Source of the DNA: CAKZLS01 sp963786305
GTDB taxonomy: Bacteria; Pseudomonadota; Alphaproteobacteria; Rhodospirillales; Defluviicoccaceae
Assembly: GCA_963786305.1 (NCBI GenBank)
Contig: CAWAYL010000014.1
Span: 558,001 to 622,000, forward strand
Reading direction: 5' to 3'
DNA: 64,000 bases
Below the pieces are notes generated by a model. It worked only from the letters and a program-made list of their open reading frames with translations. It searched no databases and was not told where the DNA came from. A program made the position numbers and the translations under genes. Below are positions 17,498 to 26,038 of the stretch, in pieces; the first letter of the stretch is position 1, and every line of letters begins with the position of its first letter.

Positions 17498-18886
17498 TCA
17501 TTTCGGCAAAGCCGGAAATAAATCGAAGGCGAGGAACGCGTACATGTAGGCCACGACCAGGACGATTTGCAGGATCGTCACGGTACCGCCCACTTTGATG
17601 TACTCGCCCCAGCCAATGCGAATGCCCCGTTCCTTCTCCAATGCATGCAAGGCGATCACCGCAGCGATGGAACCCACGGGCGTCGGGTTGCCGCCCAGGT
17701 TGCAGGCGGCGATCAGTGTCCACCAGAGGGGCTCGGCTTCCATCCCGCGATCGATCATCGTGTTCACCACCGGGATCATTGTCGCCGCTACCGGGATATT
17801 GTCGACGATGCCCGCGGTCACGAATACGAAAGGCGTAATCATGGCGATCCCGGGCATCATCCGGCCACCAGCCAGATCGTAGATACCGCCGGCCAGCAGC
17901 GTCAGCAATCCGGTTTCCTGCACGGTGCCAATCAGCACGAACAGACCGATAAAGAACAGAATGATGGGCCACTTGACCTTGGCAATCGCTTGCTCCGGGG
18001 GAAATCCGGAGAACAGCAGCGCCGCGACGCCGCCGCAGAAGGCGATGTAGTCAAGGCCGACGTTCAACGTCTGGGCCAGCGCGAAGCCGATGATCGTCAA
18101 CCCCAGAATGGCCGCCGTGCGATAGAACAGTGACCGATCTTTCACCAATGCCCATTCGTCGAAGCCGGCGACCTTTTCGGCGCGCGCGGCCAATTGCGCC
18201 GGATCGACGGAGCCGAGGGTGCGGCGATAGATTAACTTGATGACGAAATAGGCAAGCACCGCCGACAGGATGGCCAGAGGTGCCGAGACCATCAGAAAGT
18301 GCACATAGGGTATTTGCGCGGACGTGCCGATCATCAGTGTGGGAATACCCGAGGCGAACGTCATGAGTGCGCCCGAGTTGGCGCCGATGGCCACCGCGAT
18401 GATGTAGGGCCGCGGATCGTCGTCCAGTGCCTTGGTGATGACAAGCACCAGCGAAGCCATGATGAGGACGCCTGGAGCGATGGTCAAAAACGTCACAAAT
18501 CCGACGGTTACCGCCATGATTGCCGGCAGCAGCTTGCGCGGATCACCCTGAGTGAGCTTGACGATCCGCACCGCCATGAAGTGAAACAAGCCGGAATCGG
18601 ACGCGATGGCGACGACGATCGACGTGCCGACGATGACACCGATGACGCCAAGATCGTGGTGAATGAAATCGTGAACGCGCAGATACGGGCGCTCGCCGGC
18701 GTAGACGCCGAGCGCGAGCGCCAGCGCGACGGCGATGACCGCGCCCAGCACCGCGGCCAGCGTCTTATGCAGGCGTTCCGTGGCGATCAAAACAAAGGTC
18801 GCCACCAGCACGCCGCCGATCAGAACCATCGGCAAAATGGCGGGAGCGGCGACGGGTGCGGCGAGGGTGGCGGCAGAGTCCAGCAT
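17498..18886 (-). CDS. SLC13 / ArsB-NhaD superfamily ion permease
   Basis: This 462-residue carrier has about 11-12 hydrophobic segments. Superfamily features are VIVGTSIVVAIASDSGLFHF, LTIAPGVLIMASLVLVITKA, AIGANSGALMTFASGIPTLM and, in the second half, FVTAGIVDNIPVAATMIPVV and ACNLGGNPTPVGSIAAVIAL. The paired inverted halves, each with an N/S-G-A or N-P-T loop, are usual for the ion transporter superfamily (arsenite, Na+/H+, dicarboxylate). I cannot choose among arsenite, sodium and organic anion. The ATG at 18886 starts just before the first helix; an earlier start adds an implausible aromatic leader. The downstream tandem Usp is 22 nt away. Confidence 0.8.
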   Translation of the reverse strand: MLDSAATLAAPVAAPAILPMVLIGGVLVATFVLIATERLHKTLAAVLGAVIAVALALALGVYAGERPYLRVHDFIHHDLGVIGVIVGTSIVVAIASDSGLFHFMAVRIVKLTQGDPRKLLPAIMAVTVGFVTFLTIAPGVLIMASLVLVITKALDDDPRPYIIAVAIGANSGALMTFASGIPTLMIGTSAQIPYVHFLMVSAPLAILSAVLAYFVIKLIYRRTLGSVDPAQLAARAEKVAGFDEWALVKDRSLFYRTAAILGLTIIGFALAQTLNVGLDYIAFCGGVAALLFSGFPPEQAIAKVKWPIILFFIGLFVLIGTVQETGLLTLLAGGIYDLAGGRMMPGIAMITPFVFVTAGIVDNIPVAATMIPVVNTMIDRGMEAEPLWWTLIAACNLGGNPTPVGSIAAVIALHALEKERGIRIGWGEYIKVGGTVTILQIVLVVAYMYAFLAFDLFPALPK

Positions 18887-19149
18887 GGGACGAGTGTATG
18901 TGAATTGGTAGTGTTCGTGCCAACACAATACGCTAGGCGAACGGGACAATATCGCGGCACTGTCACGTTAACCTGCGGTACGAGGCAATGGTGGCCGGAT
19001 GAGAACCGATCTCTACCGCCGACATCGCTTTCACCCGTCGGTCACCCGGCCCTACCATCAGGAGTGCCGCGATGGGTTTTTGCCGCGCGAACTGGTATTA
19101 CAGTCGTTCCGCCGGCGGCTGTCCGGCGCGAGAGAAGGGGAAAAGCATC

Positions 19150-19911
19150 ATGGAAGTCAACGCTCACGCGGCCATCGTCACCGGCGCCGCCTCGGGCCTC
19201 GGCGAGGCCACGGCGCGCGCGCTGGTGGACGCGGGCGCCCGAGTCGCCCTATTCGACATGAACGAACAGGCGCTCAACGACATCGCCGCCCAGATCGGCG
19301 GTCTGGCGGTCGCCTGCGACATCGGCGACGAAGGCTCCGCCGAGACCGCCATCGCGGCGGCCCGAGAGGCTCATGGGCCGGCGCGCATCTCCGTCAACTG
19401 CGCCGGCGTGGCGCCGCCGGCCAAGATCGTCGGGCGGAACGGGCCGCAACCCTTGGCCGACTTCGCCCGGGTGGTCCAGGTGAACCTCATCGGCACGTTC
19501 AATATCATGCGGCTCGCCGCCGCCGACATGCAGGCCATGGACGCCCTGGAGACCGGCGAGCGCGGCGTGATCATCAACACCGCCTCCATCGCCGCCTTCG
19601 AGGGCCAGATCGGCCAGGCGGCCTACGCCGCGTCGAAGGGCGGCGTCGTCTCCATGACCTTGCCGGCGGCGCGCGAATTCGCCCGGTTCGGCATCCGGGT
19701 TCTGACCATCGCGCCCGGCACGTTTTCCACGCCCATGCTGAAGGGTCTGCCCGAAGCCGCGCAGAAAGCGCTCGGCGAGGCGGTGCCGTTCCCGTCGCGG
19801 CTCGGCGATCCCCGGGAATTCGCCGGCCTGGTTCTGCACATGATCGACAACGTCATGATGAACGGCGAAACGGTGCGTCTCGACGGCGCGCTGCGGATGC
19901 CGCCGGTGTAG
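19150..19911 (+). CDS. Short-chain dehydrogenase, type II 3-hydroxyacyl-CoA dehydrogenase-like
   Basis: This 253-residue SDR shows AAIVTGAASGLGEATARALV (NAD loop), SVNCAGVAPPAKI (N-A-G-type loop) and the catalytic set in INTASIAAFEGQIGQAAYAA followed by SKGG. IAPGTFSTPML and the tail DNVMMNGETVRLDGALRMPP match the bacterial relatives of human HSD17B10, which oxidise 3-hydroxyacyl-CoAs and related alcohols with NAD. The ATG at 19150 follows GAGAAGGGGAAAAGC. The gene is isolated; the convergent neighbour is the pterin dehydratase. The family match is good, but physiological substrate is uncertain. Confidence 0.85.
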   Translation: MEVNAHAAIVTGAASGLGEATARALVDAGARVALFDMNEQALNDIAAQIGGLAVACDIGDEGSAETAIAAAREAHGPARISVNCAGVAPPAKIVGRNGPQPLADFARVVQVNLIGTFNIMRLAAADMQAMDALETGERGVIINTASIAAFEGQIGQAAYAASKGGVVSMTLPAAREFARFGIRVLTIAPGTFSTPMLKGLPEAAQKALGEAVPFPSRLGDPREFAGLVLHMIDNVMMNGETVRLDGALRMPPV

Positions 19912-19938
19912 CGTTCGCCGTCCTTTTGGCGTTTGCCG

Positions 19939-20229
19939 TCAGCTCGCCGCCTCGTCCATGAACCGGGCGAGCCGGATGTCGAGATCGGTGACACCGCCGG
20001 CATCGTGGGTCGCCAGGGTCACCTCGACGCGGTTGTAGACGTTGAACCACTCCGGATGGTGGTCCATCTTTTCGGCGGTGAGCGCGACCCGGGTCATGAA
20101 CCCGAAGGCTTGATCGAAGCTCTTGAACCGGAATGTTTTCTCGATCGCGTCGCGGTCTTCTACCTCGATCCACCCCTGCAGGCCCCCGATCGCGTCGTCG
20201 CGTGCGTCGCCGGTCAATTTTTCCGCCAT
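19939..20229 (-). CDS. 4a-hydroxytetrahydrobiopterin dehydratase (pterin carbinolamine dehydratase)
   Basis: This 96-residue protein has the family's active-site block EKMDHHPEWFNVYNRVEVTL followed by ATHDAGGVTDLDIRLA. The paired His and the Trp bind the pterin ring. It dehydrates 4a-hydroxytetrahydrobiopterin formed by aromatic amino acid hydroxylases, or acts as a scaffold for pterin recycling. Start choice: the ATG at 20229 has an AGGGAG ribosome site at 8 nt. A GTG three codons earlier is less well placed. No phenylalanine hydroxylase gene is present. Its 5' end faces the metallopeptidase operon about 100 nt away. Confidence 0.92.
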   Translation of the reverse strand: MAEKLTGDARDDAIGGLQGWIEVEDRDAIEKTFRFKSFDQAFGFMTRVALTAEKMDHHPEWFNVYNRVEVTLATHDAGGVTDLDIRLARFMDEAAS

Positions 20230-20326
20230 GATGTCCACTCCCTGGGTTTCTATCTATCGAGCTAAGCGCGCTTGGCCGACGGATCAAGCCACGTTACTCT
20301 TTCGAAATGAGCGAGACCCTTTCGCA

Positions 20327-20725
20327 ATGACCAAAACCTTCAAGACGCCGCCCGACCTTGCCGCCATCGAGGACATGGCCCGCGCCGCTCTGGCCACCAT
20401 ACCGGAGCCGCTCAGGCGGTTTACCGAAAACGTCCTCATTCGGGTGGAGGACTTCCCGGACGAAGACGTCGCGCGCGAATTCGACCTCGACAGCCCGTTC
20501 GACCTGCTCGGGCTCTACCGTGGCGTCAGTCTCGACCGCAAGAGCGTCGGCGACCTGCCCGGAGACGTCGACATGATCTGGCTCTACCGCCGGCCCATCC
20601 TGGATTTCTGGTGCGAAACCGGCGACACGCTGAGCCGCATCGTCCGCCATGTGCTGATCCACGAGATCGGCCATCATTTCGGCTTCAGCGACGAAGACAT
20701 GGACCGGATCGAGGAACAGGCATGA
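20327..20725 (+). CDS. Zincin-like metallopeptidase (HExxH, DUF1025-type)
   Basis: This 132-residue compact protein ends in the zinc signature VLIHEIGHHFGFSDEDMDRI. This is H-E-x-x-H followed by H and an acidic cluster, as in the small 'metallopeptidase family protein' group. An N-terminal stretch PPDLAAIEDMARAALATIPE precedes a beta-rich middle (VLIRVEDFPDEDVAREFDLD, LLGLYRGVSL, DMIWLYRRPILDFW). Biochemical activity has not been settled for the family. Its stop overlaps the start of the Lon-like gene by 4 nt (ATGA), so the two are probably coupled. The ATG at 20327 was preferred over a longer frame that reads back into the pterin dehydratase gene. Confidence 0.85.
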   Translation: MTKTFKTPPDLAAIEDMARAALATIPEPLRRFTENVLIRVEDFPDEDVAREFDLDSPFDLLGLYRGVSLDRKSVGDLPGDVDMIWLYRRPILDFWCETGDTLSRIVRHVLIHEIGHHFGFSDEDMDRIEEQA

Positions 20726-23229
20726 CGCATGAACGGAATGTGACCGCCCCGACATCGTTGCCGCCGGAGCTTCTGTTTCGCGCCTGCGACCCTGCCCGCC
20801 TGCCGTTCGGAACGACGGATGAGTTGCAACCGGCGGACGAGGTGCTTGGCCAGGACCGCGCCGCCGAGGCCGTCCGCTTCGCCATCGGCATGAAGCACGG
20901 AGGATACAATCTTTTCGCGCTGGGACCGGCGGGTACCGGCAAGCACGCGGCGGTCCGCCAGTGGGTGGAAAAGGTGGTGAGCGGCTGGGAACAACCGTCC
21001 GACTGGTGCTACGTCAACAATTTCGACGAGCCTTACCGACCGCGGGCCGTGCGTCTGCCGGCCGGCAGGGGGCGCCCGTTTCACGACGACATGGCCGGGC
21101 TGGTGGAGGAACTGCGCCTCGCCATTCCGGCGGCTTTCGAGAGCGAGGAATACCGCAACCGCCAGACCGCCATTCAGGAGCACTTCAAGGAACGTCAGGA
21201 GGAAGCTTTCAACGAACTGCAGGCGCGCGGCAAGGAGCACGATATCGCGTTGATGCGAACGCCGGTGGGGCTTGCCCTGGCGCCGACGAAGGATGGCGAG
21301 GTGCTTGACCCCGAGGAATTCAAGACGCTCTCCGAGGACGATCGCAAAAGCCGCCAGGTGGCGTCCGAAGCGCTGCAAAAGGAGCTCGAGGCGCTGCTTC
21401 GCGAGATTCCCATCTGGGAGAAGGAACAGCGCGACCAGATCCGCCAACTCAACCGCGAAGTGACGTTGTATGCCGTCGGCAACTCCATCGACGAGTTGAA
21501 AAAATCATGGGCGGATCAGCCGGTGATCCTGGATTATTTGGAGGCCGTGCGCGACGACGTGGTCGAAAACGCCCACGAGTTCCTGCCGCAACCGCAGCAG
21601 CAGCCCCAGGTGATCATCGGGCCGGGCGGACTGGGCCAGATCGGAGGCGCATCGGCGGCGCGGCGCTACCAGGTAAATGTCTTGGTCGATCAGGGCCAGC
21701 GGGAACCCACCGGGGGCCGGCCCGGCGAACCGCGCGCGGGCGCGCCGTTGATTTACGAGGATCACCCGACCCCGCCGAACCTGGTGGGGCGCATCGAAAA
21801 CATGGCTCAGATGGGAACCCTGGTCACCGACTTCACGCTGATCAAGGCCGGCGCCCTCCATCGCGCCAACGGCGGATGTCTGATGATCGACGCCCGAAAG
21901 ATCCTGTCTCAGCCGTTCGCCTGGGAAACGCTGAAGCGGATGCTGCGGGCGAATTGTATTACCATCGAGTTGCCGGCGGAGGCGCTCGGTTGGTCGTCGA
22001 CCGTCACCCTGCAGCCCGAACCCATCCCGCTGCGGGTCAAGGTCGTGATGCTGGGCGAGCCGCTTCTGTATTACCTGCTCACCTACCACGATCCCGAATT
22101 TGGCGAGCTGTTCCGGGTTGCCGCGGACTTCGATACTCGGATCGACCGCAACGAAGAGGGCACCCTGGGTTACGCCCGGCTGATCGCTTCCCTTGCCCGG
22201 CGGGCGGATCTGAAACCGTTCGATCGCCATGCGGTGGCTCGCGTCGTCGAGCACGGCGCCCGGACCACGGGCGACGCCGAGAGGCTCAGCACCCACATGG
22301 ACACTCTCCAGGACCTGCTGCGCGAGTCCGATTACTGGGCGGGCGACGATGGCGCGCAGGCGGTGACGGTATCGCATGTCCAGCAGGCGATCGACGCCAA
22401 GATCTATCGTTCCGACCGCCTGCGCGAGCGCATTCACGAAGAAATCCGGCGCGGCACGATCGTCGTGGAAACCGAAGGCGCGCGGGTTGGTCAGATCAAC
22501 GGCCTCGCCGTCTTCCTGCTCAATCACTTCGCCTTCGGCAAGCCCAGCCGCATCACCTGCCGGGTTCGATTGGGCAAAGGCGAGGTGGTCGATATCGAGC
22601 GCGAGGTGGCGCTGGGCGGACCGTTGCATTCCAAGGGGGTGCTGATCCTGTCGTCCTATCTCGGCACGCGGTTTGCTGCCGACCGGCCGCTGTCGTTATC
22701 GGCCAATCTGGTGTTCGAGCAGTCTTATGGCGGCGTCGACGGCGACAGCGCATCCTCGACGGAGCTCTACGCCCTGCTGTCGGCGTTGTCCGAAATCCCG
22801 ATCCGTCAGTCTCTGGCCGTCACCGGATCGGTGGACCAGACCGGCCGCGTGCAGGCGATCGGCGGCGTCAATGAGAAAATCGAGGGGTTTTTCGATGTGT
22901 GCGCCGCGCGCGGTTTGACCGGCGATCAGGGCGTGCTGATCCCGGCCGCCAACGTCAAGCACCTGATGCTGCGGGCCGACGTTGTCGATGCCTGCCGCGA
23001 CGGGCGATTTCGCGTCTACGCCGTCGAGCACGTGGATCAGGGGATCGAGATCCTCACCGGCGTGCCGGCGGGAACCGCCGATGAGAGCGGCACCTATCCC
23101 ATCGGCAGCGTCAACCGGGCCGTCGCGCGGCGGCTCGAGATGTTTTCCCGCAAGGCCCGGTCGTTTGCCGCGGCGGCGCTCAGGCGCGGCGACAAGCGCG
23201 AGGCCAACGGCAAGGAAGGCGAGCGGTGA
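20722..23229 (+). CDS. Lon-like ATP-dependent protease (AAA+ with C-terminal Lon proteolytic domain)
   Basis: This 835-residue protein has a short N-terminal region and then an AAA+ module with Walker A GPAGTGKHA (K74). A long inserted coiled-coil-like segment follows (about 150-280, FKERQEEAFNELQARGKEHD and QKELEALLREIPIWEKEQRD). The module's second half has GALHRANGGCLMIDARKIL (Walker B region). The C-terminal Lon protease domain has the Ser-Lys dyad: Ser676 in GDSASSTEL and Lys719 in NEKIEGFF, 43 residues apart as in Lon. This is the Lon-like type with the insert, different from housekeeping LonA, and no LonA N-domain is present. Overlaps of 4 nt join it to the metallopeptidase and to the downstream Usp. 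Confidence 0.92.
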   Translation: MTHERNVTAPTSLPPELLFRACDPARLPFGTTDELQPADEVLGQDRAAEAVRFAIGMKHGGYNLFALGPAGTGKHAAVRQWVEKVVSGWEQPSDWCYVNNFDEPYRPRAVRLPAGRGRPFHDDMAGLVEELRLAIPAAFESEEYRNRQTAIQEHFKERQEEAFNELQARGKEHDIALMRTPVGLALAPTKDGEVLDPEEFKTLSEDDRKSRQVASEALQKELEALLREIPIWEKEQRDQIRQLNREVTLYAVGNSIDELKKSWADQPVILDYLEAVRDDVVENAHEFLPQPQQQPQVIIGPGGLGQIGGASAARRYQVNVLVDQGQREPTGGRPGEPRAGAPLIYEDHPTPPNLVGRIENMAQMGTLVTDFTLIKAGALHRANGGCLMIDARKILSQPFAWETLKRMLRANCITIELPAEALGWSSTVTLQPEPIPLRVKVVMLGEPLLYYLLTYHDPEFGELFRVAADFDTRIDRNEEGTLGYARLIASLARRADLKPFDRHAVARVVEHGARTTGDAERLSTHMDTLQDLLRESDYWAGDDGAQAVTVSHVQQAIDAKIYRSDRLRERIHEEIRRGTIVVETEGARVGQINGLAVFLLNHFAFGKPSRITCRVRLGKGEVVDIEREVALGGPLHSKGVLILSSYLGTRFAADRPLSLSANLVFEQSYGGVDGDSASSTELYALLSALSEIPIRQSLAVTGSVDQTGRVQAIGGVNEKIEGFFDVCAARGLTGDQGVLIPAANVKHLMLRADVVDACRDGRFRVYAVEHVDQGIEILTGVPAGTADESGTYPIGSVNRAVARRLEMFSRKARSFAAAALRRGDKREANGKEGER

Positions 23230-24101
23230 ACGCCGATCGTGGCCCGGCCGGTGAACCCCGGTTGCGGTTCCGCCGCATCCTGATGGCGCTGGACCCGGAG
23301 TCCGAAGATCTCTCGACGGTGGAGGAAACGGCGGCACTGGCGCGCCGGCTCCAGGCCGAACTGCTCAGTCTGTTCGTCGAAGACATCGACCTTGTGCGCC
23401 TCGCCCAGCATTCCGAGTTGCGTGCCTTCAGCCGGCTTTCGGCCGGCCCGCAGCCGTTCGCCGCCGAAAACCTGAGGCGGGCGCTCAAGCGGCAGTTGGC
23501 GCGGAGCCGCGATGCCGTCGAGCGGGCGGCGGCGCACCAGCGGATTAAGGCCGTGTTCCAGGTGCGCCAAGGCCGCCTCGTGGCGGAGATCGTCAGCGCC
23601 GCCGGGGCGTCCGACCTCGTGGTCATCGAATGGATGCGCCGAACGGCACCGGCGCCGGCGGCGTCGGCATCGTCCCGCGCCGCGACTGTCCGCGCCATTC
23701 TCGAAGCGGCGTCGCGCCCGGTTCTTCTGTTGCGTCCCGGCGCGCCGGCCGGAGGCCCGATCATGGTCGTATTCGGCGGATCCGATGCCGACCGCCGGGC
23801 GTTGAAGGCCGCCGCCGAGATCGCCGGGCACGACGGCGGTATTCTCGAGATCGCGCTGCCGACGGACCGGGTGGAGCAGGCCGACGCGTGGCGGCGCGAC
23901 ATCACCGCCGCCTTGGCCGAGACCCGCCTGACTCCGCTGTTCCTTCATATGCCGAAGGCGACCATGGAGGATCTGTGCGCCGCCGCCACCCGGCGGGGCG
24001 TTTCGCTCATGGTGCTTGGCGCCGACCCCGACAGCGCCAGGGGCGCGTCCCTGCCGGGCGCCGTGGAACGGGGCGGGTGCTCGGTGCTGCTGGTGAGGTA
24101 G
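23226..24101 (+). CDS. Usp-like protein coupled to the Lon-like protease
   Basis: This 291-residue protein begins at a GTG that overlaps the protease stop (GTGA). Two Usp-like units are present: FRRILMALDPESEDLSTVEE to LEAASRPVLLLRPG, and PIMVVFGGSDADRRALKAAA to CSVLLVR. ASDLVVIEWMRRTAP in the first and GVSLMVLGADPDSARGASLP in the second occupy the nucleotide-loop position, without the full G-x2-G-x9-G-[ST] motif. An Arg/Gln-rich helix (about 75-115) lies between strand 2 and strand 4. Position in the operon suggests it is an adaptor, sensor or client of the proteolytic module; this is inference from the coupling alone. Confidence 0.75.
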   Translation: MNADRGPAGEPRLRFRRILMALDPESEDLSTVEETAALARRLQAELLSLFVEDIDLVRLAQHSELRAFSRLSAGPQPFAAENLRRALKRQLARSRDAVERAAAHQRIKAVFQVRQGRLVAEIVSAAGASDLVVIEWMRRTAPAPAASASSRAATVRAILEAASRPVLLLRPGAPAGGPIMVVFGGSDADRRALKAAAEIAGHDGGILEIALPTDRVEQADAWRRDITAALAETRLTPLFLHMPKATMEDLCAAATRRGVSLMVLGADPDSARGASLPGAVERGGCSVLLVR

Positions 24102-24108
24102 AATAGGA

Positions 24109-24804
24109 TCAGGCGCCCGCCTGTCTCTCGATGCATCCGGGATCGTCGTTGCGGACATTGTTGACCCGCGTGCTGACGGGATCCGCCGTCATGTCGCCGC
24201 CGAAGGGCCGGAGCAGCGCCCGCGCATCGTCCGCCGACAGGGACGGATCGAGCCAGCGCCCGAAGTCGTCCGGGGTCAGGATCACCGGCATCCGGTCATG
24301 GATCGGCCGCAGGTGGTCATTGGCCTCGGTGGTAATGATGGTGCAGCTTTCCACCACCTTTTCCACCATCGGGCCGCCGGGCGGGTTCCACGCTTCCCAC
24401 AGGCCGGCAAAGGCAAACGGCCGGCCGCCGGCGACGGTGATGAAATAGGGCTGCTTGGGTCCGCGGGACCGCTTCTGCCACTCGTAGAAGCCGTCGGCGG
24501 CAATCAGACAGCGCCGCTCGCGGAACGCGCGGCGGAACGACGGTTTCTCGTGGACCGTTTCGGCCCGGGCATTGATCATCCGGGCGCCGATGTCCATGTC
24601 CTTGGCCCACGACGGGATCAATCCCCACCGCAGCAATGCCAGGTCGCGCTCCGCCGACGCGTCGCGGCGCCGCGCCACCGCGACCTCCTGGGTGGGCGCG
24701 ATATTGTAGCGCGGCTGGACAGGCACCGGGTCGAGAGAGTCCGCCAGCCGGTACAGCTCCACCAGTTCTCGCCAGGATCGGGTCTGGGTAAATCGTCCGC
24801 ACAT
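24109..24804 (-). CDS. SOS response-associated peptidase (SRAP, YedK/HMCES family)
   Basis: This 231-residue protein starts MCGRFTQTRSWRELV. Cys2 becomes the N-terminal catalytic residue after Met removal and forms a thiazolidine crosslink with abasic sites in single-stranded DNA. Other conserved elements are the Asn-containing YNIAPTQEVAV, LIPSWAKD, MINARAETVHEKPSFRRAF, the catalytic Glu in AADGFYEW, and the His in PIHDRMPVIL. All needed residues are present. The family shields abasic DNA damage at replication forks. A GAAC-N4-GTTC palindrome about 80 nt upstream could be an SOS operator. The gene converges on the Usp of the Lon operon. Confidence 0.95.
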   Translation of the reverse strand: MCGRFTQTRSWRELVELYRLADSLDPVPVQPRYNIAPTQEVAVARRRDASAERDLALLRWGLIPSWAKDMDIGARMINARAETVHEKPSFRRAFRERRCLIAADGFYEWQKRSRGPKQPYFITVAGGRPFAFAGLWEAWNPPGGPMVEKVVESCTIITTEANDHLRPIHDRMPVILTPDDFGRWLDPSLSADDARALLRPFGGDMTADPVSTRVNNVRNDDPGCIERQAGA

Positions 24805-24817
24805 GCGCGGAGTTTAT

Positions 24818-24846
24818 ACCAGTTAGCGACCGGTGGTGACGTGTTC
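24818..24846. repeat. Possible partial REP-like repeat (copy E)
   Basis: TATACCAGTTAGCGACCGG followed by TGGTGACG resembles the left half of the copy at 6671-6750. Only one half is present, so it may be a degenerate relic or a chance match. Confidence 0.3.
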
Positions 24847-24885
24847 TTTCACGTCAAGCGCGGCAGCAGCGAAAAGTCACAATGG

Positions 24886-24897
24886 AACAATGGTTCA
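24886..24897. promoter_or_regulatory. Possible LexA-like palindrome upstream of SRAP
   Basis: GAAC-AATG-GTTC is a perfect inverted repeat about 80 nt upstream of the SRAP start. GAAC-N4-GTTC is the LexA box form of Gram-positive bacteria; alphaproteobacterial LexA usually binds GTTC-N7-GTTC. Its value rests on its position before a known SOS-associated gene. Confidence 0.3.
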
Positions 24898-25071
24898 TAT
24901 ATTATAAAAAATATTTACACGTATTGCGTGTATCGTGTATGGTTTGCCTGCGGTTGATACCGCATCGCCGGGTTGCGCCGGCCAACACCAAGAACGGTTC
25001 GACACGCAGGGCGTCTCTCGAGGGAAGTGCACCGCAATTCCTGTGACGAAACAGCCGTAGTGAGACGTGTC

Positions 25072-25662
25072 ATGCCTCTCCATCCGACCCTTTGGCCGGC
25101 CGCGGAAACGCCGCTGGCGGAACGCGAGAACGGGCTTCGCACCCTTGCCGAGGGTGAACTGCGCGCCCTACTGAAGGGTCACCACGCGTGGCTCGCGTCG
25201 GGCTGGAACACGGGACAGCGCGCCGACCTTGCGCACGTGGACCTCCACCAGGCGGATCTTCGCGGCGCCCCCTTGATGCTGGTGGACCTGCACGGCGCCG
25301 ACCTGAGGGGTGCCGATCTGCGCGATGCCGATCTCGAATCCGCCGACCTTCGGGGCGTCAATCTGCGCATGTCCGATCTCCGGGGCGCCTGTCTGAAGTG
25401 GGCCGATTTGGCCGATGCCGATTTCCGGCGCGCCAATTTGGAAGGTGCCGATGCCGACGAGGCCAACCTCCGCGATGCCGACCTGCGCGGCGCCAACCTG
25501 CGCGGCGCCAATCTCCGCGACGTGATGGGCCTCACCCCGCCGCAACTGGACACGGCCTACGGCGACGCGCAGACCATGCTTCCCGCCGATCTGTCGCTGG
25601 CCATGGACGCCGCCGGCGACAAGCTCTCGTGCGTCCTGCTGCCCATCAAACCAAGACGATAA
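25072..25662 (+). CDS. Pentapeptide-repeat protein
   Basis: This 196-residue protein has about twenty tandem A(D/N)Lxx units between residues 45 and 150, such as GADLRGADLRDADLESADL and GANLRGANLRD. These fold as a right-handed quadrilateral beta-helix. An N-terminal helix (ENGLRTLAEGELRALLKGHH) and a C-terminal region (TPPQLDTAYGDAQTMLPADL) frame it, an arrangement common in stand-alone pentapeptide proteins. No enzymatic domain is attached. Functions range from topoisomerase protection to unknown structural roles, and nothing here decides. The upstream 24805-25071 region is AT-rich and holds a TACACG-N5-CGTGTA palindrome at 24916-24932 that may be a regulatory site. Confidence 0.9.
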   Translation: MPLHPTLWPAAETPLAERENGLRTLAEGELRALLKGHHAWLASGWNTGQRADLAHVDLHQADLRGAPLMLVDLHGADLRGADLRDADLESADLRGVNLRMSDLRGACLKWADLADADFRRANLEGADADEANLRDADLRGANLRGANLRDVMGLTPPQLDTAYGDAQTMLPADLSLAMDAAGDKLSCVLLPIKPRR

Positions 25663-25749
25663 ACGCCGTGAGAAAATATTGTGGAGCCACTCGAACGAAG
25701 TTCGGATAAACACGACCGAGGCGACCCCGGATCACTGATCAAGAAGAAT

Positions 25750-25825
<76 letters not shown>

Positions 25826-25968
25826 ACAATCCCATGGTCGGGACGCGGCAACGGACGTGCCGAACCCATCGGACGCACCGCCCCGGAGCGAGAATATGGT
25901 AGCCCAAGCCGGCAACTGTCAAGACTCCGTGCGCTCAGCTGCTGCGCTCAGGTGCTTGCCAGCGATGG

Positions 25969-26006
25969 CGTCGGCCATTAGGTTCCTATCAACGAGATTT
26001 GGTATA
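25969..26006. repeat. REP-like repeat (family copy A)
   Basis: GTTCCTATCAACGAGATTTG and the following GTATA match the element at 56033-56078 read in reverse (GTTCCTATCAACGAGAATTG, then GTATC). The adjoining GGCCATTAG corresponds to GGCCGTCACAATG in that copy. It sits just upstream of yggT. Confidence 0.65.
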
Positions 26007-26038
26007 ACGCCGAATCTGGCTGGTCGAAACGGTAGGTG

